64,000 nt of DNA, taken from the NCBI RefSeq assembly GCF_000172555.1, contig NZ_ABOX02000014.1, positions 89,563 through 153,562 on the forward strand. Direction: 5' to 3'. The translations under genes were made by a program, and so were the position numbers. Positions within the stretch are counted from its first letter, which is position 1. Each line of letters begins with the position of its first letter. The notes beneath the pieces were generated by a model. That model searched no databases, was not told the origin of the DNA, and saw nothing but the letters and a program-made list of their open reading frames with translations. Shown here piece by piece: positions 15,007-23,296 of this stretch. Source of the stretch: Pedosphaera parvula Ellin514 (GTDB lineage: Bacteria > Verrucomicrobiota > Verrucomicrobiia > Limisphaerales > Pedosphaeraceae).

Positions 15007-17766
15007 TTATTTACCGTGGCTGGCTTCGCCGCCGCCGTCGGCGCCTTCGCCATCGAGGTCGATGAGGATGTCGCGGGGTTCGGCGCCTTTGCTGGGGCCG
15101 ACGATGCCGCGGTCTTCCAGTTCATCCATGATGCGGGCAGCGCGGGTGTAGCCGAGACGCAGGCGGCGCTGCATGAGCGAGACGCTGGCTTTTTGTTCGC
15201 TGCGGATGACTTCGATGCATTGCTGGATGAGGTCTTCATCTTCATCGATGCCACTCTCTCCACCACCGCCACCATCGAAGCTGCTGACGGGTTTCTGGAG
15301 TTGTTTATGGATTTCGACTTCGTAGCTCGGTTTGCCCTGCTTGGCGATGAAGTCCACGCAATGCTGGATTTCCTGGTCGGTGATGAGCACGCCCTGGGCG
15401 CGGATGAGACGGGCGGAGCCGGGCGGGAGGTAGAGCATGTCACCTTTGCCGAGGAGTTTATCAGCGCCCATGGCATCGAGAATAGTGCGGGAGTCGACCT
15501 TCGCAGCTACCTGGAAGGCGATACGCGCAGGGATGTTGGCCTTGATGACGCCGGTGATGACGTCGACGCTGGGACGTTGCGTGGCGACGATGCAATGGAT
15601 GCCGGCGGCGCGGGCCATCTGAGTGATGCGGGCGATGGCCATTTCGACGTCGGCGGGAGCGACGAGCATGAGGTCGGCCAACTCGTCGATGATGACGACG
15701 ATGTAGGAGAGTTTTTCCGGAATGACAATATCGTCTTCGCGCGGGACGACGATTTGTTCATCCACTTCGACCGCAAAACCGTCCGCACCGGGCTCGACCT
15801 TTTCCTTCTTCGCCATGAGCGGCAATTCAGGTTCGGGTGTCGGGATTGGTTTATTCTTGGGACGTTCGTTAAAGGATTTGATGTTACGCACGCCGACCTT
15901 GGCGAAGATTTGATAGCGCTTTTCCATTTCGTTGACCACCCAGCGGAGCGCGAGAATGACCTTCTTGGGATCGGTCACGACCGGCACGACCAGGTGAGGG
16001 AGCGCGTTGTATTGCTGCAACTCGACCACCTTCGGGTCGATCATCACGAAGCGGAGTTGATCGGGTGAAAACTTGTAAAGCAGCGAGGCGATGATGGAAT
16101 TGATGCAAACCGATTTGCCGGAGCCAGTGCTGCCGGCGATCAGGCAGTGTGGCATTTCCGCGAGGTCGGCGATGATGGGATGGCCATAGACGTCCTTGCC
16201 GAGAGCGAGCGGGATGCGGGCCTTGGAATTGGCCCATTCCTCGGATTCGAGGAGGTCGCGCATGATGACCTTGGTCTTCACGGCGTTGGGGACTTCGACA
16301 CCGACGGAGCTTTTGCCAGGGATGGGAGCGAGGATATTGATGCGTTCGGCTTTGAGAGCCGCGGCGATGTTGTTATTGAGGCCGGCAATTTTTTCGAGCT
16401 TCACACCGGGAGCCGGGTGGAGTTCGTAGCGGGTGATGGTCGGGCCCTTGGTGATATCGCCGAGCTGCACCTCGATATCGAATTGGGCGAGTGTTTGCTG
16501 CATGAGGCGGGCGTTGGCCATGAGTTCTTCCTTGGACTCAGTGGGTTTCAACGTCATGTCAGGGTATTGCAGGAAATCCATGGGCGGCAACTGGTAGTTA
16601 CCGATCATCGGCGTGGCAGCAACCGTGATGGGCTTGGGCTTTTTGGGCTGCAGCTTGGGCTTGGGCGCGGAAGGGAGAGCTGCGGGAGCAATATTGACTT
16701 CCGGTTCAGCGGAAGCGCCGTCGACGACTGGCTGGCCCTCACCGTTGACCCTGGCGGCCATTTCAGTGGCGGCGGGTTCCTCGGATTTTGTGGGAGCTTT
16801 CCGGCCGAGAACATCAGCAGAGGAGGCGGCAGAGAGTTCGCGGGCAGAAATGACGACGGCATCCGCTGGCGGTTCAGGGGACTTGAGTGGTTCGGGAGCG
16901 GTCGGCTTTTTGGGCTTGCCGTTGAGAGGCTTTGCCTGAGGAACGCTGAGGTCGCGAACAGTCGGTTCGGGAAGCGGCTTCAAATCGGCTCCGATTGGGG
17001 CAGCCATGGGTTCAGCTTTGGCATCAGCTTTGGCGGCATCTTTAGCGAGTTCTTTGGCTTCCTTGGCCTTGGATTTATCGACTTGTTCCTGGAGTTTACG
17101 AGCTTGCTTTTCCAACTCACGAGCCTTTTTCTCCAGAGCCTTTTCATCGTCGGTCAGGCCAGCGGGGCTGGTGGCGAGGCCGGAGACTTTGCCATTGGCG
17201 GTTTTGTCGCGATTGACCAGGGCACGAATCCATGCGCCGAGCTGAAAGTTCGTGAGGAACAGGATGCTAATGAAGTACAGCATCATGAAAATGATGGTCG
17301 CGCCTGTAGTGCCGAAGTAGTTGAAGATGTAGTTGTTGAGATTGACGCCGATGATGCCGCCAGGCATGACACGCAGCTTTTTGTGCAGGCCTTCGAGGTA
17401 GTCCCTGTAAAGATCAAACATGCCGATGCAACAGAAGAAAATGACGAGAGTCCATGCCCAGCGGCGGCGGACGTAGGAGAGCATTTCCAGAAAGCAGCCA
17501 AGGCCGACGAAGACAAAGAGGAAAGGCAGGACGTAGCTGGAGACACCGAAGGTGAGGAGAAAGATATAGGAAAGCCAGGCGCCAAATGGTCCTATCGCGT
17601 TATGAGCAGGATGGTTAGGGGGGGTGGCATTGGCCGAGACGTCCCGCGGATTGTAGGAAATCAGTGCGACGAGCAGGAGCACAGCAAACCCTACCAGCAC
17701 AATGCCGATAATGTCATTAAAGCCGCGATGTGTGGACGCCTTTTCAGGCGATGCCTTTCTAGCCAT
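15007..17766 (-). CDS. ftsK: DNA translocase FtsK/SpoIIIE
   Basis: A 919-residue FtsK. Four transmembrane helices lie in the first ~190 residues (IIGIVLVGFAVLLLVALISY, WTLVIFFCCIGMF and others) and anchor it at the septum. A Lys/Ala/Pro-rich linker (~200-400) follows. The motor comprises the alpha domain and a RecA-like beta domain with Walker A GSTGSGKSVC (~residue 544) and Walker B VVIIDELADLM (~692), plus ARAAGIHCIVATQRPSVDVI. The C-terminal gamma winged helix (EQKASVSLMQRRLRLGYTRA, ~850-900) reads polar KOPS-type DNA sites and activates XerCD. It pumps chromosome ends during division. The protein ends with GDGGG-type low complexity. It is transcribed alone or with the small membrane protein downstream. 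Confidence 0.97.
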   Translation of the reverse strand: MARKASPEKASTHRGFNDIIGIVLVGFAVLLLVALISYNPRDVSANATPPNHPAHNAIGPFGAWLSYIFLLTFGVSSYVLPFLFVFVGLGCFLEMLSYVRRRWAWTLVIFFCCIGMFDLYRDYLEGLHKKLRVMPGGIIGVNLNNYIFNYFGTTGATIIFMMLYFISILFLTNFQLGAWIRALVNRDKTANGKVSGLATSPAGLTDDEKALEKKARELEKQARKLQEQVDKSKAKEAKELAKDAAKADAKAEPMAAPIGADLKPLPEPTVRDLSVPQAKPLNGKPKKPTAPEPLKSPEPPADAVVISARELSAASSADVLGRKAPTKSEEPAATEMAARVNGEGQPVVDGASAEPEVNIAPAALPSAPKPKLQPKKPKPITVAATPMIGNYQLPPMDFLQYPDMTLKPTESKEELMANARLMQQTLAQFDIEVQLGDITKGPTITRYELHPAPGVKLEKIAGLNNNIAAALKAERINILAPIPGKSSVGVEVPNAVKTKVIMRDLLESEEWANSKARIPLALGKDVYGHPIIADLAEMPHCLIAGSTGSGKSVCINSIIASLLYKFSPDQLRFVMIDPKVVELQQYNALPHLVVPVVTDPKKVILALRWVVNEMEKRYQIFAKVGVRNIKSFNERPKNKPIPTPEPELPLMAKKEKVEPGADGFAVEVDEQIVVPREDDIVIPEKLSYIVVIIDELADLMLVAPADVEMAIARITQMARAAGIHCIVATQRPSVDVITGVIKANIPARIAFQVAAKVDSRTILDAMGADKLLGKGDMLYLPPGSARLIRAQGVLITDQEIQHCVDFIAKQGKPSYEVEIHKQLQKPVSSFDGGGGGESGIDEDEDLIQQCIEVIRSEQKASVSLMQRRLRLGYTRAARIMDELEDRGIVGPSKGAEPRDILIDLDGEGADGGGEASHGK

Positions 17767-17944
17767 GGGAGCAGGTTAACAGGCGCGAGAGACAGGATAA
17801 AAGCGGAAAGTTTAAGGATTGATGTAGGAAATGTGAAAAAAACGAGAAAGCGCGAAGATTAAAAAAACTGATAATGAAGCCGGCGGCCGGGCAGGTCGCC
17901 GCGCATGACGAAATTATGAAGCTGAACAAATCCTATTCGGAAAA

Positions 17945-18565
17945 CTATTGTTTGGCGGCCTGAGTTTTGGCTTTTTCAGATTGAGTGGGAGGTTGCCAGC
18001 CTTTGGCATGGGCAACGGTCGCGGCGACAGAAGCCTGACTTTCAGCCACCATATCCTCAATGCCCCGGCTTCCACCGATATAACCGCCCCAAGCCCAGAG
18101 TTTGCTCATCGGAGCGTCCATGAGAATTCGTCCGTCAGCGCCATCCTTTAGGATGAGATTGCCTTTCAATGATGCTGCGCCCATTCCGATGAGCGTGAAT
18201 CGGGCAAACCTGTCACCGGGCGTATAATCGGTGATGGTGCCGGTTACGATCAGTTCATTGTTGGTGCCTAAGGGAGGCAGCTCTTTACGGACGTCTTGAA
18301 AGATGGGGCCAAAATCGGATTTGAGCCGGATGGCAACCTCATTTGCGAATTTAACGCCGATGGATGCGTCAACCGGACTCTTGGTCTCGAACGGCAGGAC
18401 GGTGGCAATCTGATACTTGCTCAGGTCGATCTCAGCCGCCGAGCCAGGTTTGAGCAAGTCAGCGTGCGTGGAGCTGGTCCGGTCGGTTTGACAGCCAGTG
18501 GTGAGCAGCATAAGGGCCACGGCGAAGCATGCGACCTGGATTACCTGGGCGAGTTTGAATTTCAT
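17945..18565 (-). CDS. DUF4410-like lipoprotein
   Basis: Start chosen at 18565 (MKFKLAQVIQVACFAVAL); the frame opens at 18610. The lipobox is LTTGCQTD. The mature protein has an LPFETKSPVDASIGVKFANE segment and strands such as NNELIVTGTITDYTPGDRFA and GMGAASLKGNLILKDGADG, in the order typical of DUF4410/GNA1162-like lipoproteins. It ends in a Gln/Lys-rich tail. It is probably attached to an envelope membrane; function unknown. Confidence 0.7.
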   Translation of the reverse strand: MKFKLAQVIQVACFAVALMLLTTGCQTDRTSSTHADLLKPGSAAEIDLSKYQIATVLPFETKSPVDASIGVKFANEVAIRLKSDFGPIFQDVRKELPPLGTNNELIVTGTITDYTPGDRFARFTLIGMGAASLKGNLILKDGADGRILMDAPMSKLWAWGGYIGGSRGIEDMVAESQASVAATVAHAKGWQPPTQSEKAKTQAAKQ

Positions 18566-18682
18566 TGAGATGAATTGTTCCAAGTTTTTCGTTTGCATTC
18601 CATTAAGCACCTACGTTCGTGGTGCTGGCGCATTTCATCCCGTCTGGCGTCAAAAGTCAAGACAGCAGCACACGAAGAGCGC

Positions 18683-19102
18683 TCAGGCGGAGCGACTTCT
18701 ACGCATCAGCCTGAGGGTGCCGAGTTCCTCGGTGAATCCGAGGGAGCGATAGAGGCGAAATCTTTCGGGAAGGCAATAAAGCTCCACGTGCTGCACTTGT
18801 TGAACCACGGGATGGTTGAGGACTTGTTGCATGAGTTCAGTTCCGAGGCCTTCGCCGCGGTGATCCTGATGAACAATGACGTCAAAGAGTATGGCTTTAA
18901 ACACGCGGTCAGTTAACAGCCGGGTAAAAGCCAGGAGCCGTTCGGTGGTTGGGTCGCAAAGCCCAAAGACCAGGTCGGAGTGAGCCAGCACCGTGGTGAC
19001 TTCCTGCAGCGATCGACCCTTGGACCACCATTCCTGCTGGTAAAGTTGATGCAAGTCGTGCGTCTGGCTTTCCGTGAGGGAATTGATGAGACGAAATTTC
19101 AT
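18683..19102 (-). CDS. GNAT-family N-acetyltransferase
   Basis: A 139-residue single-domain GNAT. Motif A is FDVIVHQDHRGEGLGTELMQ (acetyl-CoA pyrophosphate loop HRGEGLG, residues ~80-86). It is preceded by the strand LLAFTRLLTDRVFKAILF and followed by the B motif LYCLPERFRLYRSLGF. The N-terminal segment SLTESQTHDLHQLYQQEWW is common in small-molecule or antibiotic-type acetyltransferases. The substrate is unknown. Confidence 0.9.
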   Translation of the reverse strand: MKFRLINSLTESQTHDLHQLYQQEWWSKGRSLQEVTTVLAHSDLVFGLCDPTTERLLAFTRLLTDRVFKAILFDVIVHQDHRGEGLGTELMQQVLNHPVVQQVQHVELYCLPERFRLYRSLGFTEELGTLRLMRRSRSA

Positions 19103-19188
19103 GCGTGATGAGTTTGATTGATGCGGAAACTAATTTCCGGATCAAGAAATACGGAGGGAGCGGGCGGTACAGCAGGATATACGTACGG

Positions 19189-19485
19189 TCAGGGGACAGG
19201 TTGGATTTGAGCTTTGGGACGCCTGAGGGAGTAATAGTAGTGGCAAATGTCGGGCAAGGGGTGAGATGCAGTGCATTTATAAACTTCCCAGCCCTGGCTT
19301 TGCAGCCGTTCGATGGTCTCGTTCTGAATAACATGGATTGGTGAACCGTTGGCACTGTCCGGTATGCCTGAGACCATGACTGTTTTGTATTCAAAGGCGG
19401 CGGCGCTTTGATCGGAGGCGCAGCCGGTGAGGAATGGTGCAATGACGATGAAGAGGAGAATAAAAATTTTTGTGATGTAATCCAT
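19189..19485 (-). CDS. Small DUF4177-like lipoprotein
   Basis: The 98-residue precursor has a strong lipobox (FIVIAPFLTGCASDQ). The mature part contains FEYKTVMVSGIP, NETIERLQSQGWEVYKCTAS and a final strand YYYSLRRPK. This matches the pattern of DUF4177 proteins, in which an EYK strand is followed by a helix ending in GWE and a hydrophobic strand. The start fits the signal peptide. It sits 34 bases upstream of the tyrS stop on the same strand. No function is known. Confidence 0.7.
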   Translation of the reverse strand: MDYITKIFILLFIVIAPFLTGCASDQSAAAFEYKTVMVSGIPDSANGSPIHVIQNETIERLQSQGWEVYKCTASHPLPDICHYYYSLRRPKAQIQPVP

Positions 19486-19519
19486 GGTGGTGTGATTAAG
19501 GCAAAAGATGAAGTTTGAA

Positions 19520-20800
19520 TCAATGGGCGGTGAGGACGGTGTAGTTCTTTTTGCCTTTGCGCAGGAGGAGGTGTTTGCCGAAGAGGAGATCGCTGGTGGT
19601 GACGGGGCGTTGGAAGTTGGCTTCGCGAACGTTGTTCAGGTTGACGCCGCCGCCTTCGATGTCTTTTCGGGCCTGGCCTTTGGAAGGACTGAGGCCGGAG
19701 TGGACGAGGAGTTCGACGAGCGGGATGCCAGCACCTTCGAGTTTGGATTTCTCGAGGTCCTTGGTGGGGACTTCGCCGACGATGTCGTTGAAGGTGGATT
19801 CGGAAATGCCGGAGAGTTCGCCGCCAAACAGAATTTCACTGGCACGGATGGCTTCGGTTGTGGCCTGTTCACCGTGGATGAGATCGGTCATGGCTTTGGC
19901 CAGGGCTTTGTGAGCTACACGAGCGCCTGGATTCGCAGTGTGCTGTTGCTCCAGCGCTGTGATTTCGTCCTGCGTCAGGAAGGTAAAGAATTTCAGGTAA
20001 CGAATGACATCGCGGTCATCGGTATTAATCCAGAATTGGTAGAAGCGATAGACGCTGGTTTTTTTGGCATCGACCCAGATGGCACCGGCGACGCTTTTGC
20101 CGAACTTGGAGCCGTCGGCATTGGTGATCAGCGGGAGGGTGAGGCCGAAGACGTGAGCGCTGAGCTTTTTGCGGCAGAGATCGCTGCCGGCGGTGATGTT
20201 GCCCCATTGATCGCTGCCGCCGATTTGGAGTTCGCAATTGAATTCCTTGCGGAGATGATAGAAATCGAAGGCTTGGAGCAGCATGTAGCTGAACTCGGTG
20301 TAGCTGATGCCGGTTTCGCGGTCTTCCATGCGGGCGCGAACGCTTTCCTTGGCAACCATCATGTTTACCGAGAAATGCTTGCCGACTTCGCGAAGAAAAT
20401 CCAGGTAACTGACGGGAGCGGTCCAGGTGTTGTTGTCGAGCAGGCGGGCGGGATTGGCCGCGGCATCGAAATCGAGCAAGCGGCGGAGTTGGACCTTGAT
20501 ACTGGCGATATTGGTGTCGAGCACTTCCTTGGTGAGAAGCTGGCGTTCGACGGTTTTGCCGCTGGGGTCGCCGATGGAACCGGTTGCGCCGCCAGCGAGT
20601 GCGATGGGAATATGGCCAAAGAGTTGGAAACGTCGGAGGGCGAGGAGAGGAACAAGATTGCCGACGTGGAGGCTGTCTCCCGTGGGGTCGAAACCGGCGT
20701 ACAAGGTGATGGGGCCGGCAGCGAGCCGTTTCAGCAGTTCGACTTTATCCGTGCAGTCGGCCAGGAGACCGCGCCATTCCAATTCTTCGTAAATATTCAT
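19520..20800 (-). CDS. tyrS: Tyrosyl-tRNA synthetase
   Basis: A complete 426-residue class-I enzyme that charges tRNA-Tyr. The HIGH-type motif is SLHVGNLVPLLALRRF (residues ~43-58), and the tyrosine pocket shows YAGFDPTGDSLH. The QIGGSDQWGNITAG segment and the KMSKS-equivalent KFGKS (~residue 235) are present. The C-terminal S4 RNA-binding domain begins at PLVELLVHSGLSPSKGQARK and includes GGGVNLNN. This is the TyrRS-S (bacterial TyrS) type. The length is normal. Confidence 0.97.
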   Translation of the reverse strand: MNIYEELEWRGLLADCTDKVELLKRLAAGPITLYAGFDPTGDSLHVGNLVPLLALRRFQLFGHIPIALAGGATGSIGDPSGKTVERQLLTKEVLDTNIASIKVQLRRLLDFDAAANPARLLDNNTWTAPVSYLDFLREVGKHFSVNMMVAKESVRARMEDRETGISYTEFSYMLLQAFDFYHLRKEFNCELQIGGSDQWGNITAGSDLCRKKLSAHVFGLTLPLITNADGSKFGKSVAGAIWVDAKKTSVYRFYQFWINTDDRDVIRYLKFFTFLTQDEITALEQQHTANPGARVAHKALAKAMTDLIHGEQATTEAIRASEILFGGELSGISESTFNDIVGEVPTKDLEKSKLEGAGIPLVELLVHSGLSPSKGQARKDIEGGGVNLNNVREANFQRPVTTSDLLFGKHLLLRKGKKNYTVLTAH

Positions 20801-21086
20801 TCCGCAGGGAGAAGTTATGCGCGGGAAAGGGAAATGAAAAATGAAAAATTACGAAAGACCATTGGAGTGCAGACGGAAAAGACGGCTTGCGAGGACAGAG
20901 GAGGAGACACAAAATTGAGTTGAGGACGCGATGGAAAGATGAGTATCGGTTGGGATTGAGTCGGCGGTCGCCTACGCGTTCGGCACGATGAATAGGATGG
21001 GAGCGCAAGAGAGGTCACGGAAGCGGCGCAGCGCGTTCCCTACCAACGCAATTATTGATTGCCGGCGCGGTGGTTACCAGTTCGCC

Positions 21087-21776
21087 TCAAGTTAGCGGGA
21101 GGAGGAGGGAGATTTCCTGGCGGCCGGGGGATTTGGTGCGGCATTGGATCTGGCCTTTGGAAACGCGGAGGAGTTCGCAGGCGGCGAAGAGGCCGGGGTT
21201 CTCGGCGGTTACCGAGTTGTCAGGGGGAAGCAATGTTTGTTCGGAGCGGTAGCGGAGGTTGATTTGGAATAAATCGATGGGGCGGCCTTGATTGAGGCCG
21301 AGGCTGCGCCAGGTGACGGGGAAGACAGCGGGGCCGCAGAGAAAATCCATTTCTCCCTGGACTGCCTTCGTTTCGCGAACGATTTGCCAGACTGCGCCGA
21401 TGAGCCAGCGGCCTTGAGCTTGCACCTGGCCTCTCAAATTGGAGGGGACGTTTACCCGCCACTCGGGAGCGTAGCTATTGGCAGCGGCAATTCTTTTTGC
21501 CAGCTCATTGGTATCACAGGCGAAGGCAGCACCAGTAATAGAGCGTTGCAAGGGAAGGCATTGGCCCAAAATCCGGCCGGCGGAATTAGCGGAGGTGGTG
21601 ATGGCCTGAATGGCTTTTTTCAATGAGGGAGAATCGCCAGCGGCATCGGCAGCGTACTCCGCATTGCCAATGATCCCGCCGACCATGTTGGCGAGATCAT
21701 GGATGACCTTGGCGCTAATCGCGCCGGAGATTTCCAAAGGGGAGAGCGGGTCCTTTTGAAACTCGAATTCATTCAT
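21087..21776 (-). CDS. Histidine-kinase-like phosphotransferase (ChpT-type)
   Basis: The 229-residue protein has a dimerisation helix with a phospho-acceptor His, SAKVIHDLANMVGGIIGNAEY (residues ~22-42), followed by a second helix (KKAIQAITTSANSAGRILGQ). A degenerate ATPase-like domain follows (WLIGAVWQIVRETKA, then FAACELLRVSKGQIQCR) without N, G1 or G2 boxes. This is the architecture of ChpT and related phosphotransferases that pass phosphate between response regulators. It is last of four co-directional genes with a REC-PATAN protein, so a relay within the operon is plausible, though not shown. Confidence 0.7.
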   Translation of the reverse strand: MNEFEFQKDPLSPLEISGAISAKVIHDLANMVGGIIGNAEYAADAAGDSPSLKKAIQAITTSANSAGRILGQCLPLQRSITGAAFACDTNELAKRIAAANSYAPEWRVNVPSNLRGQVQAQGRWLIGAVWQIVRETKAVQGEMDFLCGPAVFPVTWRSLGLNQGRPIDLFQINLRYRSEQTLLPPDNSVTAENPGLFAACELLRVSKGQIQCRTKSPGRQEISLLLPLT

Positions 21777-21805
21777 AGGATATGAATTAGCAACGAGACG
21801 GATGC

Positions 21806-22156
21806 TCAGGCCTGCAACTTCTTAAACTCCTCGAGGAGATGGTTCACGGCATCGGTCTTTAGTGGGGAATCTTCGCGACGGGTTATGAAGGAAAAGCAGG
21901 CACCGTCGTCTCTCATCGAGCCGTAAACGAAATAGCCGCCGAAGATCCAACGAAGGTGTTCGACAGCAAAATGGTTGGAATGGATGACTTGGAACGTATC
22001 GGCCAGGCAGCGACAAGCGTTTTCAAGCGCGACCGGTTCAAACTGAGCGGATTGGTTGCGGGTGTAGGTCTTGCGGTCTGGAAAGCGGACGCCACATGCA
22101 AGGACTCCGGAGATTTTGATTTTCTCACCCAGCCAGTTTTGGATTTCTTCGTGCAT
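21806..22156 (-). CDS. Small conserved-looking protein between regulator genes
   Basis: The 116-residue product begins MHEEIQNWLGEKIKISGVLA and contains ENACRCLADTFQVIHSNH and a beta-rich end (GGYFVYGSMRDDGACFSF, ITRREDSP). The alternating helix-strand order resembles Roadblock/LC7 proteins, as does the end of the response regulator upstream, but no diagnostic motif is visible. It is 21 bases after that regulator and 29 before the phosphotransferase, so it is likely part of the operon. Confidence 0.6.
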   Translation of the reverse strand: MHEEIQNWLGEKIKISGVLACGVRFPDRKTYTRNQSAQFEPVALENACRCLADTFQVIHSNHFAVEHLRWIFGGYFVYGSMRDDGACFSFITRREDSPLKTDAVNHLLEEFKKLQA

Positions 22157-22177
22157 GAATGATTTAGTTGCGGGTTT

Positions 22178-23296
22178 TTACACGCGGCTGGGTGAGGGTG
22201 AAGGTGAGCCAGCCGGACCGCGTGAAGTGCGCAGGAATATGCCGCGATCGGGAGTGATCTGAGCCACGATGCGGGTGCGTGATCCTTCAATCTCAAGGCG
22301 GTCGAAAGCGCCGAGGTTCAGACCTTCACCCAGTTGCAAAGATTTTTGCGAGAGGAATTCGAGAAAGCTGATGCGTTCGCTGACATTCATACTCTGCCAG
22401 TCGTAAAGCACTTCGCCTTTCGCGGAGCAGATGACCATTTCATTGATTTGGGCGGGACGGGAAGTGTCCTGCTTCTCTGGTATTAAGTCAGGAATATCAT
22501 CAGGTGTGATGACAAACTGTGTGGGTGGCTCGGGAATGACCTCAAGTCCATCAGCCGCAGTGGGCTCAACATCGCCTTTTTCCGCCGTTTCATCGCGGAC
22601 GCGGGCGGCTTCCATGAGGAGGAACTCCCATTGTCCTTCGAGGGTTTGATGAGGCGGTTCGGTAAAAGGTTTGAGGTTGAATTCGCCACCACGGAGCGAG
22701 AGCAACTTGTTCAAGGCGGCTTCGCCATTGCGATTGCCAACTTCGGCATGAACGATGGCGCCTTCCCTGATGTACATTTTGCCGTGCCATTTGCCAGCTT
22801 GGATTTCAAGGACGGAGGAATTGCGGTTCAAACATTCCATCTGGATGACATCTTCGAGGCTGACCTGACGCAAGACGCCGCGAAACCCGGAGGCTGGCTT
22901 TTGACGGGCCAACTCACGTAACGTGCCGAAAATGATTTCCAGACCCTGAGAATCGCGGGGCTTTTCCAGGAATAGCTCCGCGCCATTGCTCAGACAGGCA
23001 GCACGCGCCTTTTCATCGGCATAGGCGCTGAGAGTGACCTTTTGGACGGTGGGATACTTGCGGTTGAGCAGCGCGAGAAATTGAATGCCATCAACAACGG
23101 GCATTTGGACGTCGACAACCACGAGGTCCATGGTGTTCTCCTGCAAAGCGAGCAGGGCCTGGCCGGAGTTTTGGGCGAGGAAGATTTTCCATTCGCCCTG
23201 GCTCCAGTTGCCCATGATGCGTTCGATCATCTGGAGAAACTCGAGACTATCGTCCACAAAGAGAACTCTTTTTAGATTGGGATTTTCGGTGGACAT
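22178..23296 (-). CDS. Response regulator with REC, PATAN (DUF4388) and roadblock-like domains
   Basis: A 372-residue protein. The receiver domain (residues ~8-130) has acidic pair DD (FVDDSLEF), phospho-acceptor Asp in VVVDVQMPVVDGIQF, switch Thr/Ser in VTLSAYAD and Lys in FLEKPRD. Residues ~140-240 match PATAN/DUF4388: FRGVLRQVSLEDVIQMECLN, KWHGKMYIREGAIVHAEVGN, and GEAALNKLLSLRGGEFNLKP. A C-terminal domain (INEMVICSAKGEVLYDWQSM onward) looks like Roadblock/LC7. There is no DNA-binding domain, so output is probably by protein contact. The ATG overlaps the HEAT gene's stop as TGATG, implying translational coupling. Confidence 0.88.
   Translation of the reverse strand: MSTENPNLKRVLFVDDSLEFLQMIERIMGNWSQGEWKIFLAQNSGQALLALQENTMDLVVVDVQMPVVDGIQFLALLNRKYPTVQKVTLSAYADEKARAACLSNGAELFLEKPRDSQGLEIIFGTLRELARQKPASGFRGVLRQVSLEDVIQMECLNRNSSVLEIQAGKWHGKMYIREGAIVHAEVGNRNGEAALNKLLSLRGGEFNLKPFTEPPHQTLEGQWEFLLMEAARVRDETAEKGDVEPTAADGLEVIPEPPTQFVITPDDIPDLIPEKQDTSRPAQINEMVICSAKGEVLYDWQSMNVSERISFLEFLSQKSLQLGEGLNLGAFDRLEIEGSRTRIVAQITPDRGIFLRTSRGPAGSPSPSPSRV

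Noticed and set aside
16147..17862. Long plus-strand frame opposite ftsK
   Set aside because: It is low-complexity and Gly/Phe-rich, with no motifs; ftsK on the other strand is certain.
19508..20923. Plus-strand frame of 471 codons opposite tyrS
   Set aside because: TyrS motifs are all on the minus strand; the frame has no family resemblance.
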